From the NCBI GenBank assembly GCA_963204845.1, contig CAUJIL010000232.1, positions 1 through 9,284 on the forward strand: DNA of 9,284 nucleotides. The letters are read 5' to 3'. Positions 1 through 6,194 of this stretch are shown in pieces (the stretch's first letter is position 1; each line of letters opens with the position of its first letter). The notes beneath the pieces were generated by a model. The model made no database searches, was not told the DNA's origin, and saw only the letters and a list, made by a program, of their open reading frames with translations. Made by a program: the position numbers and the translations under genes. The DNA is from Pseudomonadota bacterium. GTDB taxonomy: Bacteria; Pseudomonadota; Gammaproteobacteria; Pseudomonadales; UBA5518.

Positions 1-418
1 CGAAGCGCGGTGCCACGGTGGCCAGCGTGCGCTCGTCGGTCTCGATCACACCGGGGGCGAACAGCTCCCGATCGAGCGCGCCGGGTGCGGCGGGCTCGCT
101 GCGCACGCCGATCTTCTGCACGCGCGCCGGCGGGATACGCAACCGCCCGTCGTCGGCGCTCGCCTCATCGGTGGGATCGTCGGCGTAGACCGGAATGTAA
201 TCCATGCCCATGTTGTCCTTCTTCGGCACCGGCGAGACGTCGGGCAGGCCCATCGGGTTGCGGTAGTAGAGCGGCTGGCGGTCCCCGGACGGCGCGGCCG
301 CGGCCTGCTCTGGCGACACCGCTGGCCTGCGATCGGACCGGTGATCGATCCAGATGCCGGACAGGATCCCGGCGCCGAACAGCGCCAGCGTGGCGACCGT
401 ACGAGCGATCGTGTTCAT
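1..418 (-). CDS. Heavy-metal RND efflux periplasmic adaptor (CusB/CzcB type), N-terminal part
   Basis: This is the first 139 residues of a membrane-fusion adaptor; the gene continues past the left edge. Such adaptors link an inner-membrane RND pump to an outer-membrane channel and, in the Cus branch, hand metal ions to the pump. Residues about 5-24 form a hydrophobic N-terminal anchor or signal. Residues 51-78 form the short metal-binding segment typical of CusB/SilB relatives, with YYRNPMGLP at 51-59 followed by KKDNMGMDYIPVY. Met56, Met70 and Met72 are candidate Cu(I)/Ag(I) ligands, and there is no Cys in the segment. From about residue 92 the sequence (GRLRIPPARVQKIGVRSE) matches the entry into the barrel domain of this family. 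The ATG overlaps the TGA of the upstream TolC-family gene (ATGA), so the two are translationally coupled. The family assignment is firm. The exact metal is inferred, with copper or silver favoured by the Met-rich motif. Confidence 0.88.
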   Translation of the reverse strand, partial: MNTIARTVATLALFGAGILSGIWIDHRSDRRPAVSPEQAAAAPSGDRQPLYYRNPMGLPDVSPVPKKDNMGMDYIPVYADDPTDEASADDGRLRIPPARVQKIGVRSEPAAPGALDRELFAPGVIETDERTLATVAPRF

Positions 419-1650
419 GGCTGTACTCCGGTCAGGCGTTCGAATCCGGCGACCGCGAGCTGCTGGCGCAGGGCGGCGTCGATCTGCTGGCGGCGCGCAT
501 CGCGGATCCGCAGGGCGGCGGCAACCACCGCGTCGAAATCGAGCTGCGCATTACCGTAGGCCGCGAGCGCCGAGCGATAAGCCAGCCGCGCTTCCGGCAA
601 CAGCCGTTCGCCGACGATCCGTGCTGCTTCTCGCGCGGCGAGGAACTCGGCGCGCGTGCCGGCCGCGGCCGTGCGCACGGCGAGCAGCGTGGCGCGGCGG
701 CGCTCGCCGGCGGCGCGCTGCAGCCCCTGGCGTTCGCGCTCCCGTGCGTGGGTGCCGCCGTGCAGCGGCAGCGTGAAGCCGACCATCAACTCCCAGGTTT
801 CGAAGCGGTTGCCACGCTGCACCGGCGTGACACCCACGGTCAGGTCGGGGTAGCGCTCGCGCGCGGCGAGCACGCGCTCGACGTCACGCTGGCGCAACTC
901 GCGCTCGGCGATCTCCAGCGCCGGCGACACGAAGTCCTCGCCGTCGAGCACGCGCCGGCTGGCCGGCTCGAAGCCGTCCGTGGCCGGTAGCGGTCCGGGC
1001 GGCGGCAGTGGCGCCTCGAGCGGCTCGCCACTGAGGGCGTTCAGCGCGATGCCGGCGCGCGTGATGCGCGCGCGCAGCGCTTCGGCCTCGATCAGCAACG
1101 CGCTCTGCTCGGCCCGTGCGCGGAGCAGGTCCTGCTGCGACCCGAGTCCGGCGGAGTGGCGTTCGGTGGCGCTGGCGAGCGCCTGCCCGAGTAGCGCCGC
1201 GGTTTCCTCGAGCAAGGCAAACTCCGCGCTGGCGGCGTGGTACTCGGCGAAGCTCTCGCGCAGCGCGGCGTGCAGCGCCGCGAGCGTCTGCCCGGCGCGC
1301 GCGGCGCGGCCGGCGTGCGCGGCGCTCGCCGCCTCGCGCGCCAGCGCTCGCTTGCCCCACAGCGGCACGCGCTGCTCGACGGTGTATTTGGTGGTGCCGA
1401 CCTGGTCGGGCCGGAGGTCGCCGTCGTCGATGTCCATCAGCTCGATGCGCAGCTCCGGATCGGGCAGTGCGTAGGCGGCATCGATCGCCGCGCGCGCCGC
1501 GTCGGTTTCGGCCTGCGCGGCGCGATACTCCGGATGCGTGGCGGCGAGGCGTTCGAGCAGCGCCTCGTAGTCGAGTGTGGAGTGCTCGGGGGCGCCGGCC
1601 GTCACGGCACGGGCCGCGAGCAGCACAAGGGCGAGGTATACACGTTTCAT
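415..1650 (-). CDS. TolC-family outer-membrane efflux channel (CusC/CzcC type)
   Basis: This 411-residue protein is an outer-membrane efflux factor, the exit duct of a tripartite metal efflux system. It starts with a signal peptide (MKRVYLALVLLAARAVTAGA) without a lipobox Cys, so unlike E. coli CusC it is probably not a lipoprotein. The body is rich in Ala, Glu, Arg and Leu heptad-like helices, as expected for the two OEP repeats. A typical early motif is ALPDPELRIELMDID near residue 60, followed by QRVPLWGKRALAREAA, the counterpart of the QxxPxxGK motif common in this family. The second repeat begins near ERYPDLTVGVTP. At 411 residues it is slightly shorter than many TolC relatives (about 420-480). 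Its TGA overlaps the ATG of the adaptor gene. The 198 bp upstream hold a strong hairpin and a 12-bp palindrome, so it may have its own regulated promoter. Confidence 0.9.
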   Translation of the reverse strand: MKRVYLALVLLAARAVTAGAPEHSTLDYEALLERLAATHPEYRAAQAETDAARAAIDAAYALPDPELRIELMDIDDGDLRPDQVGTTKYTVEQRVPLWGKRALAREAASAAHAGRAARAGQTLAALHAALRESFAEYHAASAEFALLEETAALLGQALASATERHSAGLGSQQDLLRARAEQSALLIEAEALRARITRAGIALNALSGEPLEAPLPPPGPLPATDGFEPASRRVLDGEDFVSPALEIAERELRQRDVERVLAARERYPDLTVGVTPVQRGNRFETWELMVGFTLPLHGGTHARERERQGLQRAAGERRRATLLAVRTAAAGTRAEFLAAREAARIVGERLLPEARLAYRSALAAYGNAQLDFDAVVAAALRIRDARRQQIDAALRQQLAVAGFERLTGVQP

Positions 1651-1664
1651 GGTCCTGTCCGCCG

Positions 1665-1676
1665 GTCGGATCCGAC
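1665..1676. promoter_or_regulatory. Perfect 12-bp palindrome just upstream of the TolC-family gene
   Basis: GTCGGATCCGAC reads the same on both strands and ends 14 bp before the start codon of the outer-membrane channel gene, just upstream of its GGACAGGA ribosome-binding region. It could be an operator or a small mRNA hairpin. No known regulator site is recognised. Confidence 0.3.
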
Positions 1677-1708
1677 TGTGTTCGACGACCCGGCGGCGGC
1701 GCCCGCGC

Positions 1709-1731
1709 GCCCCGGCGGGTTGCGCCGGGGC
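1709..1731 (-). terminator. Strong GC hairpin between the Cys/His-rich gene and the TolC-family gene
   Basis: GCCCCGGCG and CGCCGGGGC form a perfect 9-bp stem around a 5-nt loop. No T-run follows on either strand, so it is not a textbook intrinsic terminator. It lies between two same-strand genes and could act as a partial terminator, an attenuator or an mRNA stabiliser. The rest of the 1651-1848 gap contains no convincing gene. Confidence 0.35.
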
Positions 1732-1811
1732 ATCGTGGACGGGGCCGGATGCGAGGCCTGCACGTTGCGTGGCGTGCCGGTGTCGCGGGGTCGTCAGTGA
1801 GCGAAGGCGGG

Positions 1812-1854
1812 GCCTGAACCGCGCGGCTGCGCGGGTCTGTCCCCTGGCTCAGGC
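1812..1854. repeat. Nested inverted repeat at the 3' end of the Cys/His-rich gene
   Basis: An outer GCCTGA/TCAGGC pair (1812-1817 and 1849-1854) encloses a perfect 6-bp stem CCGCGC/GCGCGG with a 4-nt loop (1819-1834). The structure covers the TGA of the gene at 1849-1851. It also contains GGGTCTGTCCCC (1833-1844), which resembles the GGGGACAGAC-type ends of REP-like repeats found near RAYT transposase genes. It may be a terminator or a degenerate REP element; no T-run follows. Confidence 0.3.
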
Positions 1855-2256
1855 GGGAGGACGGAGCGGTCGCGAGGTATGTGCGGGAGCGAGGGCAGCG
1901 CGCGGCGGCAGCCCCTCGTAGTTGTGCCCGGGCAACGACAGCCGCAACGGCAGGTCGAGCGCGAGCGGCAGGTTGGTGGCGCCGCCGCAGCTGCCGGCAC
2001 AGTTGCCGGCACAGTTGCCGGCATGCGGTGCGTCGTGCAGGCAGTCACCGGCGGGCGCATCGGGGCAGCACGGATGCGAGGCGGTGGAGTGATCTGCCAC
2101 GTGTGCGGCGTGCGCCTCGTCCATGTCGGCCGTGTCGTGGACCTCGTGCGGGTCCTGCGCGGAAGTCGACAGATCGGCACTGCGCGCGTAGCCGTGCACG
2201 GGCAGCGCGAGGCAGGCCCACAGCACGAGGAACAGTGTCACGAACGGTCGGTACAT
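1849..2256 (-). CDS. Small secreted Cys/His-rich protein, probably metal-binding (CopL-like)
   Basis: This is a 135-residue protein with a signal peptide (MYRPFVTLFLVLWACLALPVHGYA). The mature region has His at 37, 40, 49, 52, 56, 61, 74 and 78 and Cys at 63, 64, 72, 82, 86 and 90. Cys82, Cys86 and Cys90 repeat with a four-residue period (NCAGNCAGSC), encoded by a 12-bp tandem repeat. The tail is Pro-rich and ends RPLRPPA. This layout (signal, acidic/His segment, CC and CxxxC cluster, short Pro-rich end) resembles the small CopL/DUF2946-like proteins seen beside copper-resistance genes, and the next genes encode a metal RND efflux adaptor and channel. A GTG at 2310 would extend the frame by 18 residues, but the ATG at 2256 places the signal peptide correctly. 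Metal binding is inferred; the family is not certain. Confidence 0.6.
   Translation of the reverse strand: MYRPFVTLFLVLWACLALPVHGYARSADLSTSAQDPHEVHDTADMDEAHAAHVADHSTASHPCCPDAPAGDCLHDAPHAGNCAGNCAGSCGGATNLPLALDLPLRLSLPGHNYEGLPPRAALAPAHTSRPLRPPA
1993..2022 (-). repeat. 12-bp tandem repeat within the Cys/His-rich gene
   Basis: GCCGGCACAGTT occurs twice in tandem (1993-2004 and 2005-2016), followed by a partial third copy. Being in frame, it duplicates the four-residue unit that carries Cys82 and Cys86. Confidence 0.8.
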
Positions 2257-2296
2257 CGGTTGCGCGGGATGGCCGGATTGAACGGGTGTTTCAAAG

Positions 2297-2323
2297 GGTG
2301 CTGCTGCCACGGCACCGTGTCAA
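2297..2323 (-). promoter_or_regulatory. Candidate promoter/operator for the Cys/His-rich gene
   Basis: On the minus strand a perfect -35 hexamer TTGACA (2323-2318) is followed by a GGTGC-N10-GCACC dyad (2316-2297). No good -10 lies at 16-18 bp spacing, which leaves the promoter uncertain or dependent on an activator. The position, about 60 bp before the ATG, is right for this gene. Confidence 0.3.
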
Positions 2324-2341
2324 GCGCGCGACCGGTGCAAT

Positions 2342-3136
2342 TCACCCGAACGCGCGCGGCATCGGCAGGTTCAGCGTGGTGAGGCCGCCGTTCACCCCGA
2401 CGATGTCCCCGGTCACGTAGGAAGCGGCCGGCGAGACCAGATACAGCGCGCAGGCCGCGATGTCCTCGACTTCGCCGAGGCGCGCCATCGGTGTCAGCTC
2501 GATCATCCGGCGTTCGATCTCGGGGTTGCGCACCACGAACTCCAGCGCCTCGGTGCGCGTCGAGCCGACCGCGATGGCGTTGACGCGGATCTTCGGCGCG
2601 AACTCCTGCGCGAGTTCGCGGGTCAGCAGCGACAGCGCGCCCTTGGCGGTGCCGTAGGCGGCGAAACCCGGCGCCGGGTGGTTGCCGGCCACCGAGGAGA
2701 TGTTGAGGATCGCGCCGCCGCCGGCCGTCGCGACCATGTGCGGTGCGGCGATCCGCGACAGCGCGAAGGCGGTGCCGACGTTGAAGCGGAACGCGTTGAC
2801 GAAATCGGTGGTCGAGGTCGTCAGCGCCGGCCCCGGCGGCGAGCCGCCCGCGTTGTTGACCACGACGTCGAGGCGGCCGAAGGTATCGAGCGCGGCCTTC
2901 ACCAGTGCCTCGAGCTGGTCCTCGCGCATCACGTCGGTGGGCAGCGCGAGTGCGCGAGCGCCGGTGGCACGGATTCCCTCGGCGACCGCGTCGATCTGCG
3001 CCTGCGTGCGCGCACCGATCACGACGCTGGCGCCGGCTTCCGCGAAGGCGCGGGCGCAGGCCGCGCCGATGCCGCGCCCGGCGCCCGTCACCAGCGCCAC
3101 CTTGCCGTCGAGCCGGAACATGTCGAGGATTCCCAT
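2342..3136 (-). CDS. Short-chain dehydrogenase/reductase (classical SDR)
   Basis: This 264-residue NAD(P)-dependent oxidoreductase has the standard length for a classical SDR. The Rossmann cofactor motif TGAGRGIG is at 17-24, NNAG at 94-97, and the catalytic tetrad is Asn119, Ser148, Tyr161 and Lys165 (YGTAK). Arg43 after the second beta strand suggests NADP(H), but this is only an inference. The C-terminal VTGDIVGVNGG motif is typical of the FabG/7-alpha-hydroxysteroid dehydrogenase side of the family; the substrate cannot be told. The frame stays open up to 3247, but the ATG at 3136 is chosen because MGILDMFRLDGKVALVTG is the normal N-terminus, an AAGGGA Shine-Dalgarno precedes it, and a promoter lies at 3171-3199. 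It is the first gene of the left minus-strand block and is separated by 85 bp from the Cys/His-rich gene, with no obvious functional link. Confidence 0.92.
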   Translation of the reverse strand: MGILDMFRLDGKVALVTGAGRGIGAACARAFAEAGASVVIGARTQAQIDAVAEGIRATGARALALPTDVMREDQLEALVKAALDTFGRLDVVVNNAGGSPPGPALTTSTTDFVNAFRFNVGTAFALSRIAAPHMVATAGGGAILNISSVAGNHPAPGFAAYGTAKGALSLLTRELAQEFAPKIRVNAIAVGSTRTEALEFVVRNPEIERRMIELTPMARLGEVEDIAACALYLVSPAASYVTGDIVGVNGGLTTLNLPMPRAFG

Positions 3137-3170
3137 CGCGTTTGGTCCCTTGCAGTCATCGAGTCCGCCG

Positions 3171-3199
3171 AGGCTAGCAGCTTGGCCGCGCGGCGCCAA
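3171..3199 (-). promoter_or_regulatory. Predicted sigma70 promoter of the SDR gene
   Basis: TTGGCG (3199-3194) and TAGCCT (3176-3171) are separated by 17 bp on the minus strand. Transcription would begin about 30 bp before the ATG at 3136. This supports the shorter SDR start. Confidence 0.45.
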
Positions 3200-3252
3200 A
3201 TGACGCTTCGTACAGCCGCGCGCGGACAGCAGGCGTCGATCGTTCATCGATG

Positions 3253-3281
3253 TTGACAGTCCCCGGTCGCATTCCTAAACT
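3253..3281 (+). promoter_or_regulatory. Stable-RNA promoter of tRNA-Ala
   Basis: A perfect -35 TTGACA (3253-3258), a 17-bp spacer and TAAACT (3276-3281) are followed by the GC-rich discriminator GCGCGC. The strong hexamers plus a GC discriminator are the usual marks of a growth-rate and stringently controlled tRNA promoter. The expected start of transcription is near 3288, a few bases before the tRNA. Confidence 0.82.
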
Positions 3282-3296
3282 GCGCGCTCCTTTCTG

Positions 3297-3372
<76 letters not shown>

Positions 3373-3429
3373 ATCACACCGAGCACTTCCATCGCCCTCC
3401 CGGGCCGGCTGCGTTGCGCGGTACCGTAA

Positions 3430-4443
3430 GTGCATCTCCGGTTTTTCCCACTGGTTTCGATGGCGTTCATGGTCGCGGCGGGCGCGCACGCCGCACCCGC
3501 GCTGGAGCTGCCGATCGCCTGCCGTCCTGGCGAGGACTGCTGGGTGGCGAACTATTTCGACGCCGATCCTTCAGCGGCGGCGGCGGATTTCCGCTGTGGT
3601 CCGCGCTCCTACGACGGGCACGACGGGGTCGATTTCGCGCTGCGCGACCGGGCGCGGATGCACACGGGAGTGGCGGTGCTGGCCGCGGCCGACGGTGTGG
3701 TGCGCGCGGTGCGCGACGGCATGGCGGATGTCGCGCTGGGTTCGGCACAACCGGCGCAGGCGCTGGCCGGTCGCGAGTGTGGCAACGGCGTGGTGCTGCA
3801 GCACAGTGACGGCTGGGAGACGCAGTACTGCCACGTGCGACGCGGCAGCGTGCGCGTGAAACCCGGCGATACCGTTCGCGCGGGCGACGAGCTGGCGTTG
3901 GTCGGGTTGTCGGGGCAGACCGAGTTTCCGCACCTGCATTTCGCGCTGCGTCACGCGGATCAGCGGCTGGATCCGTTCAGCGGAGCGGCGGCCGCGGCCG
4001 GCTGCGAGGCGCCGGACCGTCCGCTGTGGCGCGACCCGGCGCGGCCGGGCTACGAGCCGGTTGCGCTGTACAACGCCGGTTTCGCGACCAGCCCCCCCGA
4101 TATCGAAGCGATCCGCGCCGGCACCCGCGACGACGGTCCCTATGCGCCGGACACGCCGGCGCTGGTACTGTGGGTCGATATGTTCGGCGTACGCGCCGGT
4201 GATCGCGTGCGGCTGCGCATCGAGGCACCCGACGGCAGCGTGCTGCTCGATACCGAACAGCCGGTGGAGCGCACGCAGGCGCGGCGCTTCGTGTTCGTCG
4301 GCGTGCGCCTGCGCACGGCGCGGTGGATGCCTGGCGAACACGTGGGCACGATCACGCTGCGGCGCGCTGGTGACGGGGTCGAGCGCAGCCTGCGGCGCAC
4401 GCTCGAGGTGGGGGCCGCGCCGAAGCCGGGCGTTGCGCCCTGA
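3430..4443 (+). CDS. Secreted M23-family (LytM/peptidase) metallopeptidase
   Basis: This 337-residue predicted zinc endopeptidase of the peptidoglycan-hydrolase type would act in the periplasm. A signal peptide (MHLRFFPLVSMAFMVAAGAHA) is followed by the peptidase domain at about 56-185. The zinc ligands are His64 and Asp68 (YDGHDGVDFA) and His170 of HLHF (168-171), with His135 of QYCH as the active-site partner. Six Cys (31, 37, 56, 117, 134, 192) fit disulfides in an exported protein. Residues about 230-330 look like a beta-sandwich accessory domain. The start is GTG, which preserves the basic residue of the signal peptide; ATG codons at 3460 and 3469 are alternatives, and none has a strong Shine-Dalgarno. 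All catalytic residues are present, so it is likely an active enzyme. Its exact cell-wall substrate is unknown. It lies downstream of the tRNA and converges on the LLM gene. Confidence 0.88.
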   Translation: MHLRFFPLVSMAFMVAAGAHAAPALELPIACRPGEDCWVANYFDADPSAAAADFRCGPRSYDGHDGVDFALRDRARMHTGVAVLAAADGVVRAVRDGMADVALGSAQPAQALAGRECGNGVVLQHSDGWETQYCHVRRGSVRVKPGDTVRAGDELALVGLSGQTEFPHLHFALRHADQRLDPFSGAAAAAGCEAPDRPLWRDPARPGYEPVALYNAGFATSPPDIEAIRAGTRDDGPYAPDTPALVLWVDMFGVRAGDRVRLRIEAPDGSVLLDTEQPVERTQARRFVFVGVRLRTARWMPGEHVGTITLRRAGDGVERSLRRTLEVGAAPKPGVAP

Positions 4444-4444
4444 A

Positions 4445-4460
4445 CGCTGCGTCCGCAGCG
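4445..4460. terminator. Hairpin in the convergent gap between the M23 peptidase and LLM genes
   Basis: CGCTGC-GTCC-GCAGCG is a perfect 6-bp stem filling almost the whole 18-bp gap between two convergent stop codons. It could serve as a bidirectional terminator, although no T-run follows on either side. Confidence 0.4.
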
Positions 4461-4461
4461 C

Positions 4462-5325
4462 TCAGTCGGCGAGTTCGGGGATCAGCGTCGCGAAGCGGTC
4501 GATCATCGGCATGATCGCCTCGGGCTTGTCCCAGAGGTCGACCGCAACACCCACGTTGACGCGGTGGATCCCGAGGTCGCGGTAGCGCTTCATCGTGTCG
4601 AAGTCCGGTGTCTTCATCGCGACCAGCGAGATCGGCACCGCCGCGGGGTCACGTCCGGCACGCTCCACCTCGGCGCGAAAGCGCGTGATCGCCAGCTCGA
4701 GGTCGGCGAACGCGAAATCCACCGGCATCCAGCCGTCGGCCCACTGTGCGGCGTGGCGGATTCCGGTGCGGCCCATCACGCCGAACACGATCGGCGGCCC
4801 GCCGGGCTGCAGCGGCTGCGGGCTGCACCAGACCGGATCGAAGTCGATGAACTCACCGTGGTACTCGGCCCGCTCCTCGCGCCACAGGGTACGCAGCGCC
4901 GCCACCGTCTCCTGCATCACGGCGTAGCGGCGCGCCCTCGGGTGGCGGCTCGCGTTCGCGAACTCCTCGGCGTTCCAGCCCACGCCGCAGCCGACGATCA
5001 CGCGCCCGCCCGAGAGCCGGTCCAGCGTGGCGATCGTCTTCGCCTGCGAGAACAGTTCGCGCTCCAGCAGCAGCGCAACACCGGTGCCGAGTCGCAGCCG
5101 CGTGGTCGCGGCGGCCGCGGCCATCAGCGACACCCACGGATCCATGATGTGCTTGTACGGCTCGGGCAGCGCGCCGCCGGCCGGGTAGGGCGTGCGCAGC
5201 GAACACGGGATGTGGCTGTGCTCGCCGTACCACAGCGATTCGAAACCCCGCTCCTCGAGTTCGCGCGCCAGCACGTGCGGCGGCGGGTCCAGCGGGGTGT
5301 TCATCGAGTTGAATCCGATATGCAT
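4462..5325 (-). CDS. Luciferase-like (LLM) flavin-dependent oxidoreductase, 'F420-dependent' type
   Basis: This 287-residue TIM-barrel protein of the bacterial luciferase-like superfamily uses reduced flavin or deazaflavin to oxidise or reduce small organic substrates. Supporting motifs are MHIGFNSMN at the first strand, the WYGEHSHIP segment at 32-40, RLGTGVALLL at 78-87, LDRLSGGRVIVGCGVGW at 101-117 with the following AEEF, and GPPIVFGVMG at 166-175. It most resembles the subfamily annotated as 'LLM class F420-dependent' (Rv2161c-like), but most gammaproteobacteria are not known to make F420, so FMN is the safer assumption. The ATG at 5325 is chosen because the family begins there; the open frame further upstream has no family character and runs into the divergent gene. 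A -10 candidate lies 28 bp upstream of the ATG. The substrate is unknown. Confidence 0.87.
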   Translation of the reverse strand: MHIGFNSMNTPLDPPPHVLARELEERGFESLWYGEHSHIPCSLRTPYPAGGALPEPYKHIMDPWVSLMAAAAATTRLRLGTGVALLLERELFSQAKTIATLDRLSGGRVIVGCGVGWNAEEFANASRHPRARRYAVMQETVAALRTLWREERAEYHGEFIDFDPVWCSPQPLQPGGPPIVFGVMGRTGIRHAAQWADGWMPVDFAFADLELAITRFRAEVERAGRDPAAVPISLVAMKTPDFDTMKRYRDLGIHRVNVGVAVDLWDKPEAIMPMIDRFATLIPELAD

Positions 5326-5352
5326 CGTGGGTGCTCTCAGTGTGGTGGCGCA

Positions 5353-5358
5353 ATTGTA
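5353..5358 (-). promoter_or_regulatory. Candidate -10 element of the LLM gene
   Basis: TACAAT on the minus strand matches the sigma70 -10 consensus at five of six positions and lies 28 bp from the ATG. No convincing -35 hexamer is seen. Confidence 0.3.
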
Positions 5359-5385
5359 TTGCAGGGACGACATGCGTGCCGCGGG

Positions 5386-5416
5386 TTCACCCTGGCGCCG
5401 GGTGCTGTTGTATATT
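5386..5416 (+). promoter_or_regulatory. Candidate promoter of the host-attachment-family gene
   Basis: TATATT (5411-5416) within TTGTATATTC is a good -10. A weak TTCACC -35 lies 19 bp upstream (5386-5391). The leader would be about 40 nt and ends with a strong AAGGAG ribosome-binding site at 5453-5458. Confidence 0.4.
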
Positions 5417-5464
5417 CGTCGCGACCGGGTGATCCAGGCACGTGTGCGCGGCAAGGAGCGGGCA

Positions 5465-5899
5465 ATGAGCAAGGTGATGGTGGTGGTCGCGAGCCACGAC
5501 GCGGCGCGTGTGTTCGAGGCACCGCACGGCAAGTCGACGGTGCTCGAGGAGAAGCACGATCTGCTGAATCCCTCCGCGCGGCAGCACACGGGCGATCTGG
5601 AGAGTGATCGCGGCGGTAGCGGCGGCAGCGGTTCCGCGGTGCACGGCATGGAGCGCGAACGCGGTGCGAAGGAAGAGGAGTTGAGCCGTTTCCTGCGCGC
5701 GCTCGGGGTGGTGGTGAACGCGGCGTACCACACCGGTGAATGCAACCGCATCTACCTCGTGGCCGATCCGCACGTGCTCGGTGAGCTGCGCCGGCATCTG
5801 GACGACGATACGCGTGCCGTGGTTGCCGCGGAGGTGGTCTCGAACCTGGTGCACCATCCGGTGGCGGAGATCCGCTCGCACCTGCCCGAGGTGCTGTGA
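5465..5899 (+). CDS. Host-attachment-family protein (PF10116-like)
   Basis: This 144-residue cytoplasmic protein has no signal peptide or membrane segment. It fits the family named after an Agrobacterium protein needed for attachment to host cells; the biochemical role of the family is unclear and many members come from free-living bacteria. Visible family features are the N-terminal strand and turn (KVMVVVASHDAARVFE at 3-18), the LNPSARQHTGDLESDRGG segment, a Gly/Ser-rich linker at about 50-57, and the C-terminal IYLVADPHVLGELRRHL core followed by AEVVSNLVHHPVAEI. The ATG at 5465 has a textbook AAGGAG six bases upstream. The frame is open upstream to 5192, but that stretch overlaps the divergent LLM gene and is not coding. 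It is a single gene, converging on mlaB 13 bp away. Confidence 0.82.
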   Translation: MSKVMVVVASHDAARVFEAPHGKSTVLEEKHDLLNPSARQHTGDLESDRGGSGGSGSAVHGMERERGAKEEELSRFLRALGVVVNAAYHTGECNRIYLVADPHVLGELRRHLDDDTRAVVAAEVVSNLVHHPVAEIRSHLPEVL

Positions 5900-5905
5900 T
5901 CGCGG

Positions 5906-5922
5906 CGGCGCATCAGGCGCCG
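5906..5922. terminator. Hairpin in the convergent gap at the end of mlaB
   Basis: CGGCGC-ATCAG-GCGCCG forms a 6-bp stem spanning the mlaB stop codon, between the convergent 3' ends of the host-attachment gene and mlaB. No T-run follows; a bidirectional terminator role is plausible but unproven. Confidence 0.33.
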
Positions 5923-6194
5923 AGGTGTTCCTCGACACCGTAGAGCGCGATCAGCTTGCGCAGCGCGTCGGGCAGGTTCCGGAACGCGAGGGAGCCGCTG
6001 TCGGCCGCTCGCATCCGACGCACCTCCAGCGCGAGCGCGACCGCAGCGGAATCCACCTCGGTGGCGCCCGCGAAGTCCAGCGTGCGCACGTTGGCGTCGC
6101 ACAGCGAACGCAACTCGGCGAGCAGCGCCGGCACGGTCTCCATGGTGACCGCCCCCTCGAGCAGCACCACGTCGTTGGTGCGGGTGACGCTCAT
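5913..6194 (-). CDS. mlaB: Phospholipid transport STAS-domain subunit MlaB
   Basis: This is a 93-residue STAS-domain protein, normal length for MlaB. In the MlaFEDB complex MlaB sits on the MlaF ATPase on the cytoplasmic side and is needed for its assembly and activity. The STAS core is visible as VVLLEGAVTMETVPALLAEL (9-28), then LDFAGATEVDSAAVALALE (39-57). Ser49 in VDSAAV occupies the position of the conserved Ser/Thr of the family, equivalent to the Thr of E. coli MlaB. The C-terminal half ends in FRNLPDALRKLIALYGVEE, like other small STAS proteins. The ATG overlaps the mlaC TGA (ATGA), so it is the last, translationally coupled gene of the operon. ibaG and murA, which often follow in enterobacteria, are absent here. 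Confidence 0.88.
   Translation of the reverse strand: MSVTRTNDVVLLEGAVTMETVPALLAELRSLCDANVRTLDFAGATEVDSAAVALALEVRRMRAADSGSLAFRNLPDALRKLIALYGVEEHLGA

Noticed and set aside
10..990. Long plus-strand open frame over the adaptor and channel genes
   Set aside because: It is an Arg/Ala-rich shadow frame caused by high GC; the minus strand carries clear adaptor and TolC-family proteins.
1993..2022. Short tandem repeats as a possible CRISPR or satellite array
   Set aside because: There are only about 2.5 copies of 12 bp, in frame inside a gene and without spacers.
3137..3247. Upstream extension of the SDR by 37 residues
   Set aside because: The extension has no family similarity, covers the predicted promoter, and the ATG at 3136 has a good Shine-Dalgarno and the normal SDR N-terminus.
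5192..5464. Upstream extension of the host-attachment frame
   Set aside because: It overlaps the divergent LLM gene; AAGGAG six bases before the ATG at 5465 fixes the start.
5326..5751. Upstream extension of the LLM frame
   Set aside because: It runs antisense through the host-attachment gene, is rich in Arg/Ser without family features, and MHIGFNSMN is the normal first strand.
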